Below are positions 32,960 through 33,974 of a stretch of DNA of 33,974 nucleotides, piece by piece. Source of the stretch: Ettlia oleoabundans (lineage: Eukaryota; Chlorophyta; Chlorophyceae; Chlamydomonadales). A program made the position numbers and the translations under genes. Position 1 is the stretch's first letter. Each line of letters starts with the position of its first letter. Where the stretch lies: the NCBI GenBank assembly GCA_019693395.1, contig JAAMXP010003082.1, positions 1-33,974 of the forward strand. The letters run 5' to 3'. Below the pieces are notes generated by a model. That model saw nothing but the letters and a program-made list of their open reading frames with translations. It ran no database searches and was not told the DNA's origin.

Positions 32960-33016
32960 CACCGCAAAGCAGCTTAGCAACTGAGAGCGGTCTATCCGAG
33001 AAGAATGCATTGTCAA

Positions 33017-33021
33017 TGTAA
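33017..33021 (+). terminator. TGTAA polyadenylation-type signal of J
   Basis: TGTAA occurs 57 nt past the stop codon, with a second copy at 33100-33104. Spacing fits green-algal 3' ends. Confidence 0.55.
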
Positions 33022-33062
33022 ATATTTATGACCTGCTGCAAATCAAATCTTGCAACCTGGTG

Positions 33063-33067
33063 TTACA
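33063..33067 (-). terminator. TGTAA polyadenylation-type signal of K
   Basis: TTACA on the plus strand reads TGTAA for gene K, about 140 nt beyond its stop. It lies between the two plus-strand TGTAA copies of J, so the 3' UTRs of J and K probably interleave. Confidence 0.45.
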
Positions 33068-33205
33068 GTTCGGTGGGGATTTCAGTCATCCAAAGTGAAT
33101 GTAAATGATTGAATCACATGCTACAAAGCGTACGCAAACAAATCATGATACAAGAGACAGGCAGAGCAACATGGGTCAGGATGCGAGGGCCGCTCAACTG
33201 ATTGA

Positions 33206-33870
33206 TCACAGTTCCGAGGCCTCATGCGCTGCAGCCCCCAGCGGGTTGCTCGCCATCTCTGCCTCAACAGCCTCTGCAGAATCGGTCTTGACCGCGCCAT
33301 GGAAGGGCTGCCGTTGTGCAGCTGCCAGCATCGCCTTCTTTGCGGCTTCAGGCAGGTAGGAGTCGCAGGCTTCTGCAAGCTGTCGCAGCACGGAGCCGGG
33401 CTGGTCAATGGCAGGGTAGTGCCCTGCATCTGGGGTGATCATAACCTTCATGTCCGCGGGAAACTTGGCCGTGCGATGCTGCGCCATGGCCTCCATCAGT
33501 CTGCGTGCAGCCCTCGCATCCATCCAGTCATGCTCGCCACTGCAAGGCATATTAAACCACCAGCAACGAAAGATGCATTGTCAGTGGAACTTGTCTTGGA
33601 ACTTGGCAGTTGCGAACAACTGGCCACCAAACACAACTGCTGCTCAGGGAAGAATACCGCCACAGCAGCATGAGTACCAGCGCATGCGAGGCTCACTATA
33701 TTAACGTGATGGGTACGTCCAGCTGCTGCATGCGGTCTTCAAGCGGCTCCCGCGGCCAGGCAAAGGGCGCCAGGATGTGGCGCAGAGCAAACTCGCCACT
33801 GCCCGGTGCTGCGATGGTGTGGTAGTGGTACTGCGACGAAAAGAGTGCAGCGGGGTATTGCTGACAAGAG
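33206..33870 (-). CDS. CGI-58/ABHD5-like alpha/beta hydrolase, 5' partial
   Basis: Exons 33870-33697 and 33539-33206 give the last 169 or so residues; earlier exons lie beyond the right edge. The donor TA|GTGAGC and acceptor CAG|T rebuild TLIYGEHDWMD, the GxxDWMD signature of the CGI-58/ABHD4/ABHD5 branch. Upstream are SSQYHYHTIAAPGSGEFAL, the YHxxAxxxSGE segment of the same branch, and WPREPLEDRMQQLDVP. Downstream is PDAGHYPAIDQP, holding the catalytic His expected of the fold. The tail (SYLPEAAKKAMLAAAQRQ) is alga-specific. Plant and animal CGI-58 proteins regulate lipid-droplet turnover, and lysophosphatidic acid acyltransferase activity has been reported. The nucleophile and HxxxxD motifs are outside the window, so catalytic competence cannot be judged. 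The first listed acceptor is uncertain. Confidence 0.8.
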
Positions 33871-33974
33871 CTGCAGTCTGCATTTCAGGGCTTGTATAGG
33901 GAACACTCCGCTCCACAGGCCTCAGCACCACTTAGCGATCCCACAAACGCTTATGCTCCATCACCATCCCTGCC

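Noticed and set aside
1..33974. tRNA, rRNA, CRISPR, transposase or viral genes
   Set aside because: I looked on both strands and saw no supporting motif or structure.

Overview
The window looks like nuclear DNA of a green alga (Chlorophyta), most likely a trebouxiophyte-type lineage; that placement is an inference. The evidence is GC-rich coding sequence, many short introns (about 60, mostly 100-300 bp, usually GTGAGT/GTGGGT...CAG), TGTAA polyadenylation-type signals just downstream of several stops, long Ala/Gln/Pro-rich insertions in conserved proteins, and plant-type families (a ClpF-like UVR+YccV protein, an SVOP-like transporter, a plant-type SKA3). There are no operons, rRNA, tRNA, CRISPR arrays or recognisable transposons. 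All gene models were spliced by hand: every listed exon chain keeps frame, but boundaries remain predictions.

Layout, left to right: (A, -) dysferlin/peroxin-domain protein, cut by the left edge; (B, +) ClpF-like chloroplast Clp adaptor; (C, -) a protein matching only the N-terminal tail of an axonemal dynein heavy chain; (D, +) SKA3 kinetochore subunit; (E, -) F-box/LRR protein with a split F-box; (F, -) secreted six-module Cys-rich protein with a Pro/Ala-rich tail; (G, +) small plastid-type TPR-like protein with a C-terminal membrane helix; (H, -) TMEM62-type membrane metallophosphoesterase; (I, +) SVOP-like MFS transporter; (L, -, tentative) small gene; (J, +) large protein of unknown family; (K, -) CGI-58/ABHD5-like alpha/beta hydrolase, cut by the right edge.

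The genes mostly alternate strand, giving head-to-head pairs (A/B, C/D, F/G, H/I, perhaps L/J) with 200-500 bp shared promoter spaces, and tail-to-tail pairs (B/C, D/E, G/H, J/K) whose 3' UTRs lie close together. The genes do not form one pathway. The most notable pairing is C/D, two microtubule-related genes firing from one 249 bp interval.

Most worth following up: the motor-less dynein tail gene; the six-module CGxxGxPCC secreted protein; the unclassified 891-residue protein J with a perfect 17-bp inverted repeat across one of its 3' splice sites; and three GC-AG introns.
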